A stretch of DNA of 64,000 nt from Erythrophleum ivorense (Eukaryota; Streptophyta; Magnoliopsida; Fabales; Fabaceae). The notes beneath the pieces were generated by a model. It ran no database searches, was not told where the DNA came from, and worked only from the letters and a program-made list of their open reading frames with translations. Shown one piece after another: positions 48,655 through 62,200 of this stretch. The DNA lies in assembly GCA_026724425.1 (NCBI GenBank), contig JAIUCV010000230.1:310001-374000 (forward strand). The letters run 5' to 3'. The number at the start of each line of letters is the position of its first letter. The first letter of the stretch is position 1. Made by a program: the position numbers and the translations under genes.

Positions 48655-51600
48655 ATGAAGTACGTGTTGGTGACAGGTGGTGTTGTTAGTGGACTCGGGA
48701 AAGGAGTCACTGCCAGCAGTATCGGAGTCCTCCTCAAGGCCTGTGGTCTTCGGGTTACTTCTATTAAGATTGGTATTTTGCTTTTTCTTCTTCTTTGAAC
48801 TGAAGTCTCATTTTTTTAAAAAATAATAATAATAAACAATGGTGTTTGTGAAGGAAAAGAAAAACGAAGCAAGAGGGCTTTAATTGGAGAAAGCCATAGA
48901 AGAATATGCGGGGTGCAATTTTATTTTATTTTATTTTTTCCATTTCTATGTTACTTCAGTTCATAGATTGGTATTTTTCAATCAAGATTGGTATTTTTCT
49001 TCTTCTTCTTCTTCTTCGAACTGAAGCCTCACTATTTTCCTCACTATTTTCTTTAATTTATTATTGGCATTTGTGAAGGATAAAATACTAAGAAGCAAGA
49101 GGGATTTAAATCGAGAAGACCATACAAGGAACAGGGGGGAATGCAATGTGTGTGTGTGTATATATCATTTCTATGTCACTTAAGTTCATAGATTGGCATT
49201 CTTCTTCTTCTTCTTCTTCTTCTTCTTCTTCTTTTTTTTTCTCCTTTGAACTGAAATCTCACTATTTTTTTTAATTGCTCAATGGTGTTTCCGAAGGTAA
49301 ATAATTAAAAGCAAGAGGGATTTAATTGGAGAAGGTCATAGAAAAAAGATGTGAATGCATTTTTTTTTTCAATTTCTATGTCATTTCATTTAATTAATAA
49401 AATTATCATTTAGTTGAGTGGCTGACATAATAGATTGTGTGGTTTCATTTAAAAAAACTAGTTTTCTTGTTGAACAAGAAGGCAGTCCCAATTTTAGGCT
49501 AGTGCTTCACTTGCATATTCAATTAAAACACTGTCTTTCTTATGAAACAATTCTTTGATTTATTCTTAATTATTTTTCATCGTGTTTAAGCTTATCTATT
49601 GCCTGCAGATCCCTACCTAAACACTGATGCGGGAACAATGTCTCCTTTCGAGCATGGGGAGGTGTTTGTCTTAGATGATGGCGGTGAGGTAAACAAAAGC
49701 CCCGGGATGAAAATTGCTATTTCCTGTGCAAGATTAAAATGCAAGCTTGAGATTGTATCCATTGCTTTTAAATGATACTACATCATCTATCTTGTGAATC
49801 TTTCACTTATGTGGCATCCCCTATCCCAATAACCATATTTTCATTTTACTTGAAAGTACTGGAGAACACCTGAATATCTATTATTTGTTTTCTGAGGAGA
49901 TGTGACTGATTCCAGTAATTGGAACAGAGGTATCTGCATTCTTTTCTTTTTCAGTTTTAATTTTAATTTTTTCTTTTTCTTTTTTGTTTGGAAGGTTGAC
50001 CTTGATCTTGGAAACTATGAGCGTTTTTTGGACATCAAGCTAACCCGTGACAATAATATCACAACTGGAAAAATATTCCAGGTAACCGAACTGCCTAACT
50101 CTTTTGTGAAATGCTTATTGTTTGTTAAGACTAGCCATACCTATGGTGTCTTATAGTTTTCGATTTTGCATTTTTCATAGTCTGTTATCGAAAAGGAGAG
50201 AAGAGGTGATTATCTTGGAAAGACTGTCCAGGTGTGTTCGATCTTACTAATTTCCTTTTTAAGACAGGCTGTAATGGTTAATGGTTCCTTGCTTTTCATT
50301 CACCTTTTGTTTATTTGTAGGTTGTTCCGCACATAACAGATGCTATCCAAGAGTGGATAGAGCGTGTAGCAAAGATACCGGTCGATGGAAAAGAAGGACC
50401 AGCTGATGTCTGTGTCATTGAATTGGGTGGAACCATAGGTAAATTGGGATTGTTAACACAAACTATTGATTAACTAAGGCAGTATTTGATCTTCAGTAGT
50501 GTCATAATTCCATTAAATTTTTTTTTCATATTTCATTATTTAATATCATGGGTGAGGTTGAAGCAAAAATTCAGCTATTCTTTCTATATGGAAAATTTTG
50601 GGGAAATAGTATGATTTATTTGATTATTTGAAAGTTCTATAATTATTTTAATTATATTTTGAACCCTTTATGATGTAGGGGATATTGAATCCATGTCTTT
50701 TACTGAGGCACTTGGCCAATTTTCATACCGTGTAGGTAATGTTTGTCATGCTTCAGACCTTGTAGTTTACTTATTTATGCAATCCAATTTGCTGTTGGAT
50801 GTTCTTTGGAGAAGAAGTTTCTCTTATTCTATTGTTTCTTGATACAGGCTCTGGCAACTTTTGTTCGGTTCATGTCAGCCTGGTGCCTATTCTCAATGTC
50901 GTTGGTGAACAGGTATACTGTAAAATAAGTTTCAGGCAGCGTTATATATGCTTGTCAGAAATAAATGGGATTTGTAAAAAATGTAGTCTACTTAGCAAAG
51001 TATGAAAAAAAATTCTTTTTTGTTGATTGATCTGTGCTTCACTAAAAAGAGATTGACTGTAATATAGCCAACATATGCATCTCCCAAGTGGTGTAGTTGA
51101 TTAGTTATTTTCTTTTACTCATTGAAAGCTTCAATCTGCAGAAAACAAAGCCAACTCAGCACAGTGTCCGTCAACTTAGGGGATTAGGATTGACCCCTAA
51201 TATTTTAGCTTGCCGTAGTTCAAAGGTGTGTCTCTTGCCGTTTTTTCCTTTAATAATTTTTTTAATCTTTCTATTCTACTGTACCAAAAGTTTAAATATT
51301 TTATATTTTTTTGTCCATAACAGGAACTTGATGACAACGTTAAGGCAAAACTTTCTCAATTTTGCCATGTGCCAGTAATGACAAATATTGACCTTTTTCT
51401 TTTTTTAAAAAAACCATAGCCTTGCATATCTTCTCTAATCAACCTTTTGTGTTTACAGTTATCAAATATAGTTACTCTCCATGATGTTCCAAATATTTGG
51501 CACATTCCTTTGCTATTAAAAGTAAGTAATTCTATGGTATTTGTGAAACTGTTTACTGTGGTTGTCTTCCTAGATAGTTGACTTGCATTTTCTTTTCATT

Positions 51601-54600
51601 CTCTTTCAATGAGTGATTTAACTTATACGCAAACCTGATTTTTTCCTTTAATTTATCTTCTGTAATATATAGGATCAGAAGGCCCATGAAGCAATCTTGA
51701 AAGCATTAAATCTTCTAGGGTTTGTTTGACAAACTCATTCTTTATTTGATGTATAATCCCTCCCCCTCAGTTTCTCATCTGCTGGACCGGTGTTCTAAAA
51801 ATGTTTAGTAATATATGCTACAGCAGTTAGCTTTAGTGTTTTGTCATTCTAATAACGTCCCTACTGATTGCAGTGTTGCTACAGAGCCTAATATGATGGA
51901 ATGGACCACTAAAACTAAAGTTTATGACAAATTACACGAACCCGTAGGTCTCGCATCTCCAATATATGAATAGATTTTTTTTTTGTCTGTTGCCTAGTAT
52001 TGAGCTTACAACTATGATATACTTCACAGGTTAGAATTGCAATGGTGGGAAAATACACTGGCCTTCCAGATGCATATCTTTCCGTTCTGAAGGTACATTG
52101 CTATATCCTCTATTTGCCATGCCTGATAGTAGTACCTGTTAATTACGATTCTCTGCAACTTGCACTCGTGGTACTTCAATTCTCAAAAATGATGCTCGAT
52201 TTTCTGGTCTAAAGTATTACCAGCCTGTCAAAGACTCCTCGACTATGAACTCTTATATATTGTAAGCTAATCTACTTGGCTTTTTGTGCAGGCACTTTCG
52301 CATGCTTCTGTTGCTCATAATCGTAGACTTGTTGTGGACTGGGTTCCAGCTGGCGATCTTGAAGATGTTAGTGCTAAAGAGGTGATTACTGACCTTTCTG
52401 TTGTACCACAGATGGTAATTAACCCTTTGTTTTATTTCATACCAGACCTCTAATGATTAGTTTACTGCTTGCAGACTCCTGATGCATATAAAGCTGCTTG
52501 GGATCTTTTGAAGGTCATCCTACTATTTGGACTCCAAATTGATTGCATTTCTACAGTTCTATTTATTAAAAAGCGTTAATAATATATATCTGTTTAAATG
52601 TATTTAAATGTGAGATTATCTTTTGGGGTGTTATCTGAATGTTGTTAAATTGCAGGGTGCTAATGGGATTCTAGTTCCAGGAGGTTTTGGTGATAGAGGA
52701 GTGCAAGGGAAAATTCTTGCTACTAAGTATGCTCGAGAAAATAATGTACCATTTCTTGGCATTTGCTTGGGGATGCAAATTGCTGTCATTGAATTTGCAC
52801 GAACTGTTTTGGATCTGCATGATGCTAATAGTACAGAGTTTGATCCTGAAACCAGGACTCCTTGCGTCATATTTATGCCAGAGGTATATTGTCCCATTGT
52901 ACCCCTGAGTTGGTAACGGTCTTCTTTTTAGAAGTTTTGTTAAGCTGGATTTTTTCTATTGATAGGGTTCAAAGACTCATATGGGAGGAACTATGCGTCT
53001 TGGTTCAAGGAGGACTTACTTCCAAGTTCCCAACTGCAAATCTGTGAAGTTGTAAGAACTAGGAACCAAACTCAAGCTTATCTACATTCATGTACTCAGA
53101 GATATTATATAATCTCCTAGGGGGTTACCACACTGATGGATGTGTTTCCTCACTTGGCATTAGTTTCTTGGAAAATACTCACCATTTTTAATTCCAAAAA
53201 AAAATCATCATCACATGTATCATAAGAGATGAATTTAAAGATATATTGCTGATTCTCATCAAACAATGACATCACAATTGATATTTCTAATACTATGGAA
53301 TTTTACATAGGTATGGTAATGCAAGCTATATTGATGAGCGGCATCGTCATAGATATGAGGTAAAATGTGTTTGCATGCAGAAAATACTTTTATTTACAAA
53401 GAAGAAACGATGGTCAGATGTTGTTATACTGTGCAGGTTAATCCAGACATGATATCACAGCTAGAGAGTGCCGGTCTATCTTTTGTTGGCAAAGATGAAA
53501 CAGGGAAGCGCATGGAGGTATATTTTAACTTGAAACCCTAATAACATGCGACTTGGGATCATCCTACAAATTAATTAATTATAACCATGGTAATTATGTA
53601 TGTGCATCACACACAAGTGCAGATAGTTGAACTGCCTGGCCATCCTTTCTTTATTGGCGTTCAGTTTCACCCTGAGTTCAAGTCTAGACCAGGGAAACCT
53701 TCTCCACCCTTTCTAGGTATTTTCTTCATACGCATTACATGCCTTTTGCTATCCATATTCTCTTACTGATATATTCTATACAGTTATGAAATACGCCTGT
53801 AATCAAGGTTATGTTTGTAGAACCGTTGTGATGAACAAAGTATTGATAACACAATTGTCCTTCTAATTGTTTTAGAATTCTTGTTGCAATCATGATGATT
53901 TTCTTCCATATTATATGGTTTGGAAATTGTTCGGTGTGCAGCTAAGAATCGTGCAGAGTATCAAGTTAAGAGTTAAGATGCAACTATTTTTATTCAGAGT
54001 ATCCTTCTTGTGCTTCATCAAATGCATAGATTTTGTATATTTTCTTAATCTGCTAATTGTACATATTCTGGTATTGTTTTGTTTGTTTATTAGTGGTGCG
54101 TCTTGGAATTAAATCTCTTGAATTATACTGAGATGATAATGATGTAACAGCTTAAAAGGATTCTGTGGATTCTTTCAGTAATTTGTTCTGAGATGATCGC
54201 GTTGGCTTGGTATATTGTAATGCTAAGAAACATCAACCATATTGACATACTAAATGCTTCATTTTTGGTGCTTGCATCTTCGAGTGCATATCTTTGTCTC
54301 TACTTATGTTATCGGATAGAATTGTGTATGTGGCTTCTTTTTGGTGCTCTCCCCGAGTTCTTAAAGGAATTCACTTTATCTGATAGGAAAAGAGATTGAA
54401 AAGCTCTTGCACGCTTCAGTTTTTTAGGGCTTTTGATACTTTGTTCTGTTTTCAAATTGTCTTTTCTGATTTGAGGATATCTTATCCGCTAACAAGTTTT
54501 CTTTTTTCATCCAAGAAATATACTAAATACTTTATAATTTGACAGGATTAATAGCAGCAGCATGTGAAATGAGGAGGACAGTTCTGCCACCAAATGGCCA

Positions 54601-54751
54601 TGCCGGTAAGTTAACTAATGGGATATGTAATGGACATTTACCGATGACCAAAGCAAATCATCACAACAGAAACAGGTTCAAACCTTCCAATGGTGCCTTA
54701 AATGGCATGTACGCCAACGGCAATGGCGTATACGTTGATGGGAGTTGCTAA
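48655..54751 (+). CDS. CTP synthase (glutamine-hydrolysing), 21 coding exons
   Basis: Makes CTP from UTP, ATP and glutamine in the cytosol, the last step of pyrimidine nucleotide synthesis. Exons: 48655-48772, 49609-49688, 49995-50081, 50181-50231, 50321-50438, 50679-50735, 50848-50912, 51142-51225, 51324-51374, 51459-51521, 51673-51719, 51874-51943, 52030-52092, 52292-52381, 52475-52513, 52656-52883, 52966-53051, 53311-53359, 53437-53517, 53623-53716 and 54546-54751. They join without a break to 608 residues. The N-terminal synthetase domain has the P-loop-like GGVVSGLGKG (8-17), DPYLNTDAGTMSPFEHGEVF and CVIELGGTIGDIES. The glutamine amidotransferase domain has the oxyanion-loop PGGFGDRG, nucleophile C398 in GICLGMQ, and H525/E527 in VQFHPEF. 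Length fits plant CTPS. An Asn/Gly-rich tail of about 60 residues follows the catalytic part. Which of the several plant CTPS paralogues it is cannot be told. Confidence 0.96.
48766..49390 (+). repeat. Three diverged tandem copies in CTP synthase intron 1
   Basis: Units start near 48766, 48984 and 49191. Each contains a GATTGGTATTT-like start (GATTGGCATT in the third), a TTC-rich tract, GAACTGAAGTCTCA (or a close variant), a TGGTGTTTGTGAAGG-type phrase, AGCAAGAGGGATTTAA, and TTTCTATGTCACTT. Unit length is about 200-220 bp. The first unit begins inside exon 1, so the second carries a copy of AAGATTGGTATTT, the exon 1/intron 1 junction. Confidence 0.85.
49199..49232. repeat. (TTC)n microsatellite in CTP synthase intron 1
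   Basis: About eleven TTC units within the third tandem copy. Shorter TTC tracts sit at the same place in the other two copies. Confidence 0.9.
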
Positions 54752-55060
54752 TCGTCCGGTGTTTGCTTCTTACCTGTAGGACATTAACTCAGTTGTCCAC
54801 GGTTACTCTGTACAGTTACTGAGTGGGTAGATGTTTTAGCTCTTAAGGGGGCTTGTCTAAAGCATGAAACGAATTTTTGAGTCTAACAGCTTTTATGTGT
54901 CCAAATTGACAGGCTGAAGGTGGTAATTACCCCTTCAACGGAAAGTGTCTTCTTTTCTCAGTGGCCATTAGCCATTGGGAGAATGTACACAGTCCTAGTT
55001 ATATGTTGTGAGAACAATGAATTTGGACTTTGTTTTGTTTAATGATATTTTTTTCACAAT
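54752..55060 (+). other. Probable 3' UTR of CTP synthase
   Basis: Follows the TAA stop and is less AT-rich than intergenic DNA. It is inferred to end near the T-rich and AATGATAT/AATGAAATGATAT sequences at 55040-55070. The polyadenylation site cannot be fixed from sequence alone. Confidence 0.4.
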
Positions 55061-56239
55061 GAAATGATATATTAAGTCCTTAGGATCTGCTGCTCATGAC
55101 TGGTTTGCACAGGGCACCTTGCCTCCTCTGTGGTTTTTTCTTCAGTTAAATTGTTGGATGACTTTTAAGTTGATCTTCCTTAGACAAGACTTAAGCAAAG
55201 TTGTTAACAATATGTGAATATATTTTTTTAGTAATTTAACATCATATTATTAACGGTTAAGGGGCATGATTAAAAAACACTGAAAATTTTAACATTTCCA
55301 AATAAAGTGCCCTTCGCTATTGCTGCAAATTTGATATTAACACCGAGATTCACTTGGCACCGTATAAGTCCAAAATGATTTTGCAATGACAACTGTTCAA
55401 ACCTTTATTATTTCCTGTCTCGGATTCAACAGCCTCTTCTATGCATAATCAAGCATATCCTTGGCTGCTACGTGTAATCCTGTTAGCTTCACTATAACTG
55501 AGACCAAATAAAATTGTTCTTTTCTGTCTTCTAGGTTGTTTTTCTCTATATCTTCGTCTTTTTCCCCTAATAGTGGACTGCGAAATTAAATGCAAATTTT
55601 ATGTATAAAAGCTTAACAACAATTAGAAGCTTTATGGTTTTATTTCTAATTTAAGTGAGGAAAATACCCAAAAATGAGAAACACTAATTGTTCCATCGTT
55701 TCTCACAACTCTTTATCACAATTATTTCCAAGTTATTAATTAATTTTAGATTATCAACTATTCCATTTTAGAATAGTTGCTGCCTGAGTTTATAAAAGTA
55801 ATTAGTATGACCAATACGGGTATAAGTATCTATCAATTTAAAATATTATTTCAAAAAGTAACAAAGAGGTTTAGTTTAGAAAGATTTGTGAGAAAAAGCT
55901 AGTAATAAATAACAATGCAATAAGCACAATAATAAGGGAGAATTTCAACACCTTGGTCCAAAACTCATCTAGAAAAGCAGTTATATTTCTTCAAATTTTC
56001 AAGAAAAGAAAACTAGTTTTCCAACTTTCAAGAAGAAAGAAGAAACATTCTCCTTAGTGCTACCCTGCCATTAACAAACTCAGAATTCCTTAATACTCCC
56101 TATAAATCTGAGTATGAAACTTGAATGTTACAGCAGCTATTGCAGGAAAAGAAAAGGTTACAGATTGACAACCATATGAAATATATATTCATAAATAAAA
56201 TGATTATAATGAATTTAGGCATATAGGATTTGAAGCCAC
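55061..56239. other. Intergenic space between convergent genes
   Basis: Holds the 3' ends of CTP synthase (plus strand) and ABCD2 (minus strand). No further exon, RNA gene or mobile element was recognised. Confidence 0.6.
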
Positions 56240-59200
56240 CTACAGTTTTAGCTTCGGAAAGTCAGAAGACTTGTCTCTAGTGGACTCAACAGACCAATTT
56301 AGCAGGTCACTGTTAGAATCAACCGGGGATATGCGTAAAATCCTGTTGTGATAGTCACACAAGGATTGCCGATGGCCGATACTGATGTATGTTATACCTG
56401 CTCCCCCAATCTTCTGGTATAAATGAACCTGTAAGCCATAGCACAACAAAATGAACATAAATACCAAGATATAGCTTATCTCATTGTTAATTGTAATGCT
56501 AGCCTAGCATCTTTAGCTCCCATCAGAAGATCTAGCCACAAATACAGTTAGTTAGGTTAAACAAAACTTCAAGAACCATGCAATTTTCATGGGCAGTTCA
56601 CAAGGACCTGAATCAAATGCCATTTGGCCTTACTCTTCCCCCCCACAAAAACAAAAAAAAACCTTCTTCCCCTTCTTTCCAACAAACTCATTTCTTCTTA
56701 TGGCTTAATTTCCTTGCGTTACTTTGTTTTAGTTTTTTTTTTTGGGGGTCTTCCCCAAGCAAAATATAAAAGATGTGGAGTGGGTAGAGCATCAACATCA
56801 GTAGCTAGTATATTAGCCACATAATAAATTACCGTTAAGGGATTATAATAAATTATGCTCGAAAATTTACTTAATAACTTCAACTTTTGAATTGAAATAG
56901 TTTTTGACGTGGCTTCAAAACCTCTCTAGTCAAGAGGTCTTGTGCTTTGCTGCCCTCATTCTTTTAATTAAGATTTAGTTTCATCTTAAAGTATGGCGGG
57001 TCTGTGCTTTATCCATACTTGTCCAAAGGACTTTCATGTAAGGAGGCATGTTAGAAATTATAATATACTATTCATGGAAATTCCCTTAATAGCTTAAACT
57101 TTTGATAAAGTATTTCTTTTTTTTGCAATTATGAAGGCATCCCACGCACGCTAATGGGACTCAAGTATTCCTATACTTGATAATGATGGCTGTGCTCATT
57201 TTATCAATGGTACGAGGATCTATACAAAAAAGAATAGGGAGGTATTTTCCTTAACAGGTCTTCAATAGTTGAATGTTTATGTTATGAGAACATAATAAAT
57301 CCTTGCACGAAGAATTATAGTCCATAATTGAAGAGTATGACCTTCATTTTATATATTAAAATATATGTCAGCTAAACTTGGAATTGATGAATATACCTCA
57401 TTGGCTTCATCAAGCGCACTTGTAGATTCATCCAACAAAACCAATTTTGGTGTTGAAAGCAAAAGACGGCCAAAAGCAAGGCGTTGCTGCTCTCCTAGAG
57501 AGAGAACACTAGACCATTCATGTGTTGAATCTAAGCTAAACCGAGCCAATAAATAGCCTAGGCGGACATCCTCCAAGACCTTTATCAGCTCATCTGTTGT
57601 TGGCATTTCAGGCTTTTCATTCTTGTTATCTGAGTTTGGTGATTTCATCAAGAAAGGCAATATAGCTGCAGAACAATCAAAAAACTTTCACTCAGTAATC
57701 TTCTAATCATACAATATCAATCAAACATCAGATAGGACTTTTCATTTAATCAGAATGTTGAACAGTTCTTATTTAACACAGTTATGTGATTGATCAAGCT
57801 CTTCACTAACTGACTACAAATTTGGTACAACAATACTCTGAAGAAAAAGGAAGACAAATCATTTATCTGTTGTTGCAACGTTAAGTAAATAATCAGAGTT
57901 GATCATTTTGAGCACATTTTTTAAATTTATTATAAAATCTTGACACTCAAAAGAGGAACGACATATATTATATATATGTATATATATAAGCATAAAGGTT
58001 CATTTACTCTGACCTTTCAGACCAGAGTTTTTTTTTGGCTATATTTATTTTATTTTTTGGGCATTTTCAGTCCTAGGTTGATCATCACAGACTAAAGGTA
58101 TTCAGCTAATGTTAGATTTTTCTCTTGAATACAATGAAGATCTACAATCTGGCTAATAACAATCCATTTTTGCAAGATTCTTGATTACTTCTGCTTCATT
58201 TCATTAAGCTTAATGAAAATTGAGAAACAAGAGGTGTTGGTTAGGTTTAGTTCACTTTTGAATTAATTATGTTGGTAGTGCTTACTTGATCAAGGTTGAA
58301 TAAAAAATTTATTTGTCTATAAAGTCTCTTCACAGTTTTATCATCAGAAGAACCCAGCTAACAATCATACATTTGCATATTTCCAATTTACAATATTTCT
58401 TTAACTAAACACTCCTTTTGGATCGGAACTTTCCCCCTTACCTTGAATCATTAGAAAGCCTCCCACAAATAACTACAAGAGCATATATGGTATTCTTGAT
58501 ATACCAATACTCTGGAGTTATGGTTTCAGCATCTAACATGCGAGACCCACATACACTAAAATCATGATGGTAGTAATACTGTAGAAGAACTATTATTTGA
58601 TCTCAATAGTTGCAATAGATCAAATGAAATTAGACAGAGCACAGAAAAAAAAAATACATGCATTACCCCAAAAAAAAAAATTATGCAGTCAGCATAGGAG
58701 AAAATAATAACATATTCAGGTGGTGTGGGAAAAGAAATTAGATATGACATACTTCTTGCTTTAGTATTTTCTGATATAGGAACTGCATCATCAGCCCATA
58801 TTGGATAAAGTAATTGTTGTCGAAGAGAACCCAAAACCATATATGGCCTTTGAGGAAGAAAAAAAGTTTCGGAAATTCTATTTAAGAATTTTCCATGTAC
58901 TTCGTATGCATCATGAGCTTTATTTACTGTAGGAGTATTTACATCCAAACAAATGGGCTGCTGCAGATCTTCTTGATCTTTCACATAGTATGTGATTTTT
59001 CCAGTTCCAGTATTCCATAGACCAGCCAGAGCTCTTAACAAAGAAGTTTTACCACTTCCACTTGGTCCCATTATCTGTTAAATTGATAAAATTGCAAGTT
59101 CATTTAAACAGCCTTAACAACATAGTAATGCCATTTTTTTTTTTTTGGGGTGTGGGATTTTAAATGAATTGCTTACCAATAAATGGTCCTTTTCCTTGAT

Positions 59201-62200
59201 CGTCAATGACAAGTCTCTAAGAAGCATAGCTTCGCTGGGTGTCTTCAGAGTCAAATTTTCAATCTCCAGTAATATTTCACATTTTTCTGGTGGCGTAGAT
59301 CCATTGGAATCCAATACAGATGAACTCTCAACATTTTTGTATGAAATACATATCTTTTCTGATGTATCAGAGAGAGATTTGGAGCTACTGCTAGTCTCCA
59401 GAATATCATCAAATTCACCTGTATATGCAAGAGAAAGAAAGAATTATCAGTAGTATTCACTATATTCAAATGAATACATCTAATCAATCAAGCATCTCAT
59501 TTCCCAGGTTCAGCATATAGCATTATCACTCGTACCATACAAAAAATTTGAGAGAGAAGTAAATAAATTCACAGTAAATAGACAGATTAAAGGGGAAAGC
59601 AATATATATATACATATATATAGAGCGATTAATGAAAGGACGAAAGATTCTCAGCAACATTCATAATATATCTGTTAGCCTTGTCTCCACAGTATACGTC
59701 ATTCAAATGATATAGAAATGAGGACCACTGGTTGGATGACATACAAAATAAGGGACTGTTATAATAGTTTCGCAAAGAATTAAACTTCTCATTATGTCAT
59801 GGTTGAAATTCGTAATAAAGGGGGGAAAAAGCTTTTGAACACTTGTTCTTTTCCTTTCTTTTGTGGGATTTCTTCTTTTTGTCTACAGATACATTAAATT
59901 GCACCAGGAAAAATAAATGGAAAAAATGCAGTACCTAGCCGATTTATAACAGCAGAAAATGCACTAATAGCTTGAAACTGGTACACAATGAGGGAAAAGT
60001 CACCAAGGATATGATTAAAAGCAGAGACTGACTGATTAATGACACCAAACTCAATTTTTCCTGAGAAATACATGGGAGCAACAACAGCAACAGGAAGAAT
60101 TTGAATGAGATAGCGGTATCCATTTGTGAAGAACTCCAAATTTCTAGAAGATATCAACAATTGCTGCAAAGCAAAAAAGATGTACTTATTACAATTCATC
60201 AACGTATTGTTGGTGCATTGCCTAGCTGCAAAGCAAAAAGATGTACTTATTACAATTCATCAACGTATTGTTGGTGCATTGCCTAACTTACAGCCACAAA
60301 ATATTAAAATTTCAATAAAAAGAAGAAAAGTGACACTGCTAAAAGGTTACATTTCGTGTTCAGTGGGAGTCAAAATAGAAACCATTCTATCAATCACGTG
60401 AAAACCTCCATGCACCACATAACTCAACAGTGGCAAAATATAAGTGTCTTAATGGTATAGGATGAAGTAAATCCTGATATTTGCATTCCAATCAGCTCAA
60501 ATTATCCAACTCCAAGGATTTAAGCTTAACATTATTTTTTATACAAAACCCATTGTTCAACCAGAAAAGGAAGAGTCTTGAGGATCAAAGGCTCAACGAG
60601 GGTTTAACTAGGGTCCATGTCAATAAATATATGTAATTGACATTATAATTAATGAAATTATTTGTCTTATATGGTATATATTATTGATGCTGAATTTGTG
60701 TGTGTATTTTTATTGTTTAATTTTTTATAGAAAGTAATGATACCAGAACTCTAACCTTTGTTTTCTTGTTGAAACATTTTCCACCACAAAACAATAGCCA
60801 CGATTAGCTTTCACAGATAATCTTGTTCGGCCACCAATATAAAGAAACAGTAGGAATGGCATACCTTTAGCTACACTATATGCTGAAAAATTACATCTAT
60901 GATTTATGTTGATTTGAGCAGTTTAAGAAAAAGGGACGCAGCATTAAGCAACAAAAACTCAAGAAGCAAAGCAAGTTTTACTCAATAAAATGTCCATGAT
61001 GTCTTGTATAGAAATTATAATAAAAATGTAAAAATAAAGAAGAATATCTTACAGTTAGATTTTCAAAAGCACTTCTGAAGCGCTGCAAAAGAAGTTTCAT
61101 TTCACTTCCTTCACCACCATAGAAAGCAATTGATTCAGCATTTTCTCGAATTCGCACTAGCCCATAACGAAAATCTGCTTCTTTTTTCTCTTGCAAGAAA
61201 TTTAAGTTCACCAATTCCTGTTAATGTAACAATCTACCATTAATTAAAATGGCACTATTTTAATGTTCCACATTTTTAGTTGTTTCGTTGGGCTGGGAGA
61301 GGGAGTGGAAGGTAAAGCTTTTGCCCTAGATTTCAAACTATCAATTAAAAACACAAAAAACGCATTACCTTTCCAAGGAAAACACTGATAGCAGTCCCAC
61401 CAATGGAGTAAGCAAGAAGAACAACAAAGAGAGGAGGATAGATGCCATACAAGATGTTACTGAATGAGATTAAGTCTACTGCAGCATTAAAGAGTATCAG
61501 AGAGAATGAGAGGGCTGTCCCAGTAAAAGAACTTAGATCATCAACAATTCGCTGGTCTGGGTTATCAATGATCGACTGTGACTGAATTTTGTAGAAGGTC
61601 TGATTTTTAAGATAGCGTTCCATGTAAAAGCTTGTCATCCAAGATCTCCATCTCAAAGAAAGAGTTTCTCTAGCATAGTCTCTCAGTACAAAAAGCTGCA
61701 ACACAGTGATGAACAAGGTTAGAAACATCTGCACAAGAATGAAACAAGGTACAAAAAACTAGAATAGAACACAAAGGCATTGGTAAAGAAGGATGTCATT
61801 CATAATACAAAAACAACGGGAAAAAAAAAGAACATATAAAATGTATTACTTATGCATTATACTCTGTTTTAAGAAGTGGAATTTACCCTTAGGTGTACAT
61901 GTTTGATAGACCTACAGAGAACCTGTTAAGTAACTTAGAAAACTTATGAAAAGAGATTCTTTATTGCTTTACACTGCAATCAACATACGGTAGTGTAGTT
62001 CCTTTACATTATTCTTTCTTACTAGGGGATAAAAACTTCATTTGTTCAGTATTAAAGCTAATAATTTATTCATTCCAAAACTAAATGCTAATTAAGGACC
62101 CATTTGGTTGGATGATGTAAGAGGAGAGAGAATGCAAAAAATGGATAGGTAAAGTAAAAAATGACTTTTATGCCCCTACTTTTAAAAAAATAATTTGATG

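Noticed and set aside
49902..50156. An 84-codon frame starting upstream of CTP synthase exon 3
   Set aside because: The first part translates the T-rich end of intron 2. Only 49995-50081 is coding.
60226..60286. Second copy of the exon 6 acceptor as the true splice site
   Set aside because: Using it adds 62 bases and breaks the reading frame, whereas the acceptor at 60164-60165 continues in frame with exon 5.
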